This document shows positions 6,909 through 9,889 of a stretch of DNA of 9,889 nucleotides, piece after piece. The notes under the pieces are model-generated. The model did no database searches. It was not told the origin of the DNA and worked only from the letters and a program-made list of their open reading frames with translations. The translations under genes were made by a program, and so were the position numbers. Numbering within the stretch: position 1 is the first letter of the stretch; every line of letters starts with the position of its first letter. Source of the stretch: Lachnospiraceae bacterium. Lineage in GTDB: Bacteria > Bacillota > Clostridia > Lachnospirales > Lachnospiraceae. The DNA is taken from contig CAAFXE010000071.1 of the NCBI GenBank assembly GCA_900766915.1, positions 1 to 9,889 of the forward strand, in the 5' to 3' direction.

Positions 6909-6971
6909 CATGCTTTAAACCTTCTCTACAAAAAGCCTGTGCAAATAATTTAGTGGAAGGAGATCCAAGCG

Positions 6972-7223
6972 ATGGAAAAGAAAAGCAGAGGCTTCCCCAA
7001 TCTGGATAAGTATTTGAATGAAAGAGGCAGGAAGCTGGTCAATTACAAAGAGGGCGCAGAGATTTATGGAATTCCATATTATTCTTTCGTGCGTCTGGCT
7101 AAGGAAGCAGGAGCAAACTATACACTGCGCAAGGCAGCAGTAATTGATATTGATGTGATTGAGCAATATCTGGATGAGCATCCGGAGGTTGCAATGAGAG
7201 TAATCAGCGTAAGGAAGGTGTAG
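6972..7223 (+). CDS. Small excisionase-like / DUF6462-like putative DNA-binding protein (copy 1)
   Basis: An 83-residue basic protein. The core RGRKLVNYKEGAEIYGIPYYSFVRLAKEAGANYTLRKAAVIDIDVIEQYL looks like a MerR/excisionase-type winged helix: a short helix (KEGAEIYG), a turn, a second helix (SFVRLAKEAGA), then a wing-like hydrophobic hairpin and a final helix. I remember such proteins near partition genes in Clostridia mobile elements under the name DUF6462; this was not searched. ATG 6972 follows AAGGAG (6957-6962) with a 9-base spacer. It is the first gene of the element operon and lies 2 bases before a paralogue. Likely roles are autoregulation of the operon or control of excision; neither is shown here. 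Confidence 0.75.
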   Translation: MEKKSRGFPNLDKYLNERGRKLVNYKEGAEIYGIPYYSFVRLAKEAGANYTLRKAAVIDIDVIEQYLDEHPEVAMRVISVRKV

Positions 7224-7225
7224 AC

Positions 7226-7450
7226 ATGGCATATAAGCGAAAGGAATCAAATGAGGATATTAAAGAGCGTGTCAGAGCCAGAGGTAAGAAATTTGTAAGT
7301 TATGCGGAAGGGGCTGAGCTTTACTCAGTAGGTATTCATACCTTTCAGAAGATGGCAAAGGAAGCTGGCGCAATATACAGATTGAACAGACGCGTTTTGG
7401 TTAACACAGAAATCGTAGATGAGTACATGGAAATGTTCCATGAATTTTGA
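7226..7450 (+). CDS. Small excisionase-like / DUF6462-like putative DNA-binding protein (copy 2)
   Basis: A 74-residue protein clearly paralogous to the preceding gene. Over about 52 aligned residues starting at RG(R/K)K, roughly 20 are identical, including EGAE, AKEAGA and the aromatic and leucine positions. Its second half, RLNRRVLVNTEIVDEYMEMF, matches the usual ending of this family better than copy 1 does. ATG 7226 comes 2 bases after the upstream stop; AAGGAAGG (7211-7218) inside the end of copy 1 serves as ribosome site. ParA follows after 18 bases. The tandem pair may have split tasks, or may act together as an operon repressor or recombination directionality factor; this is inference. 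Confidence 0.78.
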   Translation: MAYKRKESNEDIKERVRARGKKFVSYAEGAELYSVGIHTFQKMAKEAGAIYRLNRRVLVNTEIVDEYMEMFHEF

Positions 7451-7468
7451 TTAAGGAGGCAGATGCAA

Positions 7469-8284
7469 ATGGGAAAAGTAATCGCAATAGCAAATCAGAA
7501 GGGTGGATGCGGTAAGACCACAACGACAGTTAATTTGGCAGCAGCTCTCGTTAAATTAGGGAAGACAGTCGCCATTATTGATGCAGATCCGCAGGGGTCT
7601 TGTACAGCAAGTTTAGGATATGTTCAACCGGATGATATTAAGGTCACTCTTGCAAGTATCATGATGGATATTATCAATGATGAAGGTGTGGATTTGAACG
7701 AAGGAATGCTCCATCACGAGGAAGGAATTACTCTTATTCCTGCAAATATTGAGCTGGCTGGTCTTGAGGTTGCGCTAATTAATGTAATGAGTAGGGAAAT
7801 GATTCTTAAGAGTTATGTGGATGAAATCAGAGATTGGTTTGATTACATTCTGATTGATTGTATGCCTTCGCTTGGAATGCTTACAGTAAATGCTCTTGTA
7901 GCTGCAGATTCCGTCATTATTCCCTGTCAGACTTCTTATCTTCCGGTAAAGGGATTGCAGCTCTTGTTATCTACCATTTCAAAGGTAAAGCGTGCTCTTA
8001 ACCGTAGCCTATATGTGGAGGGAATCCTTTTGACAATGGTGGATATGAGAAATGTATATACCAGAGATATGATTGTGAAGGTTCACGAAATCTATGGCGA
8101 GGATCCAAATGTAGGAACCTTTGAAAGTTATATTCCTCGTTCGGTAAGAGCTGAGGAAAGTAGTGCTGAGGGACTTAGCATTTTTAAGACAAGACCTGAC
8201 TGTAAGATTGCAATGGCCTATACAAGTGTAGCGAAGGAGATGATGGAGAATGGCAGAGAAGAAGAGACCAGGACAGAAGATTAA
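7469..8284 (+). CDS. parA: ParA-family partition ATPase
   Basis: ParA/Soj ATPases bind DNA as ATP dimers and, with ParB and its centromere sites, move copies of a replicon apart. The 271-residue product starts with the deviant Walker A motif KGGCGKTTT (11-19), followed by Walker A' DADPQG (38-43) and Walker B YILIDCMPSLG (126-136). It lacks an N-terminal helix-turn-helix, so it is the short (Soj-like, type Ib-length) form and should not bind an operator by such a domain. AAGGAGG (7453-7459) is 9 bases before ATG 7469 but only 3 before the in-frame ATG at 7463, so 7469 is preferred. The 3' end overlaps parB by 35 bases in another frame, and its acidic tail REEETRTED lies in that overlap. Carried on the element, it probably stabilises an excised circular form. 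Confidence 0.93.
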   Translation: MGKVIAIANQKGGCGKTTTTVNLAAALVKLGKTVAIIDADPQGSCTASLGYVQPDDIKVTLASIMMDIINDEGVDLNEGMLHHEEGITLIPANIELAGLEVALINVMSREMILKSYVDEIRDWFDYILIDCMPSLGMLTVNALVAADSVIIPCQTSYLPVKGLQLLLSTISKVKRALNRSLYVEGILLTMVDMRNVYTRDMIVKVHEIYGEDPNVGTFESYIPRSVRAEESSAEGLSIFKTRPDCKIAMAYTSVAKEMMENGREEETRTED

Positions 8285-9224
8285 GCTGATTAGTGTGGAT
8301 GAACTGCTTGGCGTGAATAATGAGGAATCTGCAATTGATATTCGGATTGATCAGATTGATGCCTTCCAGAATCATCCCTTCAAAGTAACAGATGATGAGA
8401 AAATGGACGAGTTGGTAAATAGTATTCGTCTGAATGGAATTCTCACGCCGGTAATAATAAGACCGGCGGGGGACAACCATTACGAAATGTTATCAGGACA
8501 CAGAAGAATGCATGCTGCAGAAATCTTAGGATTAGAGGTGGTTCCTGCAATTATCAGAGAACTGTCTGATGAAGAAGCCACCATCATTATGGTTGATGCT
8601 AATTTGCAAAGAGAAGAATTGTTACCAAGCGAAAAAGCTTTTGCTTACAAGATGAGGCTTGAGGCTATGAAGCGAAAAGCGGGCAGGCCAGGGAAAGATG
8701 GCAAGATGGTTACAGGTAGGAATCTTCCTATGTGCGAAAAGGGAAATGTGTCCCAAAATGGGACGAATTTCCGCTCAGACCAAGCACTGGCTGAACAGGT
8801 TGGTGAGAGCAAAAATCAGATTCATAGATATATCCGTTTAACGGAGTTGATTCCGGAATTATTAGAACTTGTAGATGTAAAGAGACTTCCGTTAATGACT
8901 GCAGTGGATATTTCATATATCAATGCGGATGTGCAGAAATACATATATGAGTATATTTGTGAGAATTGTATGGTGAAATCATATCAGGTTACTGCTCTCA
9001 GAAGACACCTTGAGGAAGAAGGAACCATAAGCCAGGCGGCAATGATAAGGCTTCTGAATGATAATCTTCCAGGGAAGACACCAACAGTTAAGGTGACTTT
9101 TACAGAGAAGAAACTTAGAAAATATTTTTCTCCAATTTATTCAACAGCTGATATGGAGAAAATCATGGTGAGACTTTTAGAGCAGTGGAAAGCAGAACAG
9201 GATGGTGGAGCAGATGGCGTTTAA
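8250..9224 (+). CDS. parB: ParB/Spo0J-family partition protein
   Basis: ParB proteins load at a centromere (parS), slide as CTP-dependent clamps and stimulate ParA. The 324-residue product shows the N-terminal CTPase region with GILTPVIIR (63-71) and GHRRMHAAE (83-91), then NLQREELLPSEKAFAY (118-133), a helix-turn-helix about 177-197 (ALAEQVGESKNQIHRYIRL) and a C-terminal region ending with a charged helix. A linker of glycine, lysine and polar residues (about 145-175) separates the first part from the helix-turn-helix and seems longer than I expect for this group. ATG 8250 is 10 bases after AAGGAG (8234-8239) within the end of parA. The stop lies inside the start of repA. Sequence is typical of ParB homologues on Firmicute conjugative elements, not of chromosomal Spo0J. 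Confidence 0.92.
   Translation: MAEKKRPGQKIKLISVDELLGVNNEESAIDIRIDQIDAFQNHPFKVTDDEKMDELVNSIRLNGILTPVIIRPAGDNHYEMLSGHRRMHAAEILGLEVVPAIIRELSDEEATIIMVDANLQREELLPSEKAFAYKMRLEAMKRKAGRPGKDGKMVTGRNLPMCEKGNVSQNGTNFRSDQALAEQVGESKNQIHRYIRLTELIPELLELVDVKRLPLMTAVDISYINADVQKYIYEYICENCMVKSYQVTALRRHLEEEGTISQAAMIRLLNDNLPGKTPTVKVTFTEKKLRKYFSPIYSTADMEKIMVRLLEQWKAEQDGGADGV
8742..8772. repeat. Near-palindrome inside parB (possible partition site)
   Basis: Arms of 14 bases (8742-8755 and 8759-8772) around a 3-base centre AAA are complementary at 12 of 14 positions; the inner GTCCCA/TGGGAC is perfect. It encodes GNVSQNGTNF of ParB. TGGGACGAATT (8759-8769) also occurs at 6674-6684 near the element's left end. It does not match the classic chromosomal parS. 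A coincidence of coding sequence is possible. Confidence 0.35.
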
Positions 9225-9889
9225 TTATTATTACGGAAATCAAGCGGATCAGTTTTCGTTTGTAAGAATACCGAAGCTTATGCTGAAAGATAAGCAGTTT
9301 GCCGATTTGTCCTTGGCGGCAAAGATGCTCTACGGTCTGCTTCTGGATCGTATGGGTTTGTCTATGAAAAATGGTTGGCTTGATGAAGAGAACCGCGTTT
9401 ATATCATTTATCAGATTTCAGAGATTATGGATGATTTGGGATATTCCAAGAAAAAGTCTATTGAGTTTCTTGGCGAACTGGAGGCATTTGGTCTGATTGA
9501 GAAGAAACGCAGGGGATTGGGATTATCCAATATTATCTATGTGAAAAGTTTCATGAGCGGAACTTCCAGAGGTGTAGAAAACGACACTTCTGAAAATGAA
9601 GATTTTGAGGCTGGTTATGAGGATTCCGATGAGGGCACTAGCAATAGTGCCTCAAAGGAGCCAAAAATCAGTGATATTTCAAGGAAAAAAATATTGGATA
9701 AGCCGGCTAGAAGTGAGAAGGCTTGCAGAAGTGTAGACGTGTATACTTCCAGAGGTGTAGAAACTACACTTCAAGAGGTGTCGAAAACTACACTTCAAGA
9801 AGTGTCGATTACTACACCTCAAGAGGTTCCCGAATCGGCACCGCTAAAGAGTAAGAATAATATTAATAATACTTACTGTATGGATAACG
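9214..9889 (+). CDS. repA: RepA_N-type replication initiator protein, 3' truncated by window
   Basis: Initiator related to those of RepA_N theta-replicating plasmids and ICEs. The 225 residues seen comprise a conserved N-terminal winged-helix domain (about 5-115: NYYYGNQADQFSFVRIPKLM, AAKMLYGLLLDRMGLSMKNGWLDEENRVYIIYQISEIM, EKKRRGLGLSNIIYVKSF) and then a low-complexity linker with repeats TSRGVE and TLQEVSxT (about 117-207), ending NNINNTYCMDN. The C-terminal domain lies beyond the window. ATG 9214 overlaps the parB stop by 11 bases and gives the familiar MAFNYYYG start; an in-frame ATG at 9202 is an alternative. The ribosome site for 9214 (GGAG 9207-9210) is very close, so coupling to parB is likely. 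The linker DNA carries a dyad repeat array described separately. Confidence 0.88.
   Translation, partial: MAFNYYYGNQADQFSFVRIPKLMLKDKQFADLSLAAKMLYGLLLDRMGLSMKNGWLDEENRVYIIYQISEIMDDLGYSKKKSIEFLGELEAFGLIEKKRRGLGLSNIIYVKSFMSGTSRGVENDTSENEDFEAGYEDSDEGTSNSASKEPKISDISRKKILDKPARSEKACRSVDVYTSRGVETTLQEVSKTTLQEVSITTPQEVPESAPLKSKNNINNTYCMDN
9562..9591. repeat. Outlying copy of the repA repeat with an inverted half-copy
   Basis: Bases 9562-9580 repeat 9745-9763 exactly. The segment AGAGGTGT (9568-9575) is followed 8 bases later by ACACTTCT (9584-9591), its inverted counterpart with one G-U difference. It is read in the same frame as the copy at 9745 (TSRGVE). Confidence 0.7.
9634..9651 (+). repeat. Perfect 7-bp hairpin with GCAA loop inside repA
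   Basis: GGCACTA (9634-9640) and TAGTGCC (9645-9651) form a perfect stem closed by GCAA, a GNRA-type loop. It sits between the outlying repeat and the main repeat array. There is no T-run after it, so it is not a terminator. Confidence 0.5.
9721..9839. repeat. Tandem dyad repeats within repA (candidate iterons / replication origin)
   Basis: Five units lie head to tail: 9721-9744 (degenerate), 9745-9767 (23 bp), 9768-9791, 9792-9815 and 9816-9839 (diverged at its end). The consensus core is ACTTCMAGAGGTGTMGAAA followed by a short CTAC-type link. Each unit is internally dyad-symmetric, best seen in ACACTTC-AA-GAAGTGT (9790-9805), which is perfect. A second dyad GTGTAG-AAA-CTACAC (9755-9769) spans unit boundaries. 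RepA_N plasmids are known to carry their origin inside the rep gene, so an origin role fits. Confidence 0.75.

Larger units (their letters stand above)
6664..6971. other. Noncoding left end of the element with several inverted repeats
   Basis: No credible gene lies here. Visible structure includes CTTCC (6693-6697) with GGAAG (6720-6724), and direct copies of CACGGA at 6697-6702 and 6717-6722. GGAC/GTCC (6770-6779) forms a small hairpin. AAAATCCG (6780-6787) pairs with CGGATTTT (6801-6808), CTTAAGG (6829-6835) with CCTTAAG (6841-6847), and the terminator at 6861-6908 follows. Terminal inverted and direct repeats of this kind could be recombinase or excisionase arm sites. I found no confident promoter for the downstream operon. 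Confidence 0.5.

Noticed and set aside
6915..7250. 111-residue frame on the minus strand over the first element gene
   Set aside because: Rich in cysteine, histidine and isoleucine with no recognisable family, and antisense to a well-supported gene with a ribosome site.
8184..8480. 98-residue minus-strand frame across the parA-parB overlap
   Set aside because: Antisense to two clear genes, low-complexity composition, no ribosome site.

Overview
The window looks like a chromosomal segment of a Gram-positive anaerobe of the class Clostridia, most likely a Lachnospiraceae member. The evidence is the moderately low GC, purine-rich Shine-Dalgarno sites, the housekeeping content, and a small protein (2432-2770) that resembles a family I know mainly from Lachnospiraceae. 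This placement comes from recognising protein families, not from a database search.

Chromosomal part (1 to about 6660), all on the + strand. Bases 1-178 fold into a long rod-like RNA with the layout of 6S RNA. Next comes a tightly packed series: argF (ornithine carbamoyltransferase), a small three-helix membrane protein, and birA (biotin-protein ligase without a DNA-binding domain), with start and stop codons overlapping. A small cytosolic protein of unknown function follows and overlaps dusB (tRNA-dihydrouridine synthase). After an unrecognised 245-residue protein, a textbook sigma-A promoter overlapping its stop codon drives greA-lysS. The greA leader contains a terminator-like hairpin.

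Accessory part (about 6640 to 9889, running off the right edge). The 3' end of lysS appears to be the left junction of an integrative element: LysS keeps motif 3 and its FPTMKSL end, but the last residues, stop codon and native terminator seem to come from the element. About 300 noncoding bases follow, with several inverted repeats and a strong rho-independent terminator. Then comes a compact set on the + strand: two tandem paralogous small DNA-binding-like proteins, ParA, ParB and a RepA_N-type replication initiator that is cut off by the window end. The genes overlap or are separated by only a few bases, so they are probably one operon. This is a plasmid-style partition and replication module inside an ICE-like element. 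The integrase and conjugation genes, if present, lie outside the window.

The most interesting signal is inside the repA reading frame at 9721-9839. It is a tandem array of dyad-symmetric repeats of about 24 bp. Neighbouring copies are nearly identical in DNA but are read in different frames, because one copy is 23 bp rather than 24. The protein sequence changes where the DNA motif does not, which suggests the array is kept for its DNA function, probably as an origin/iteron array within the rep gene.
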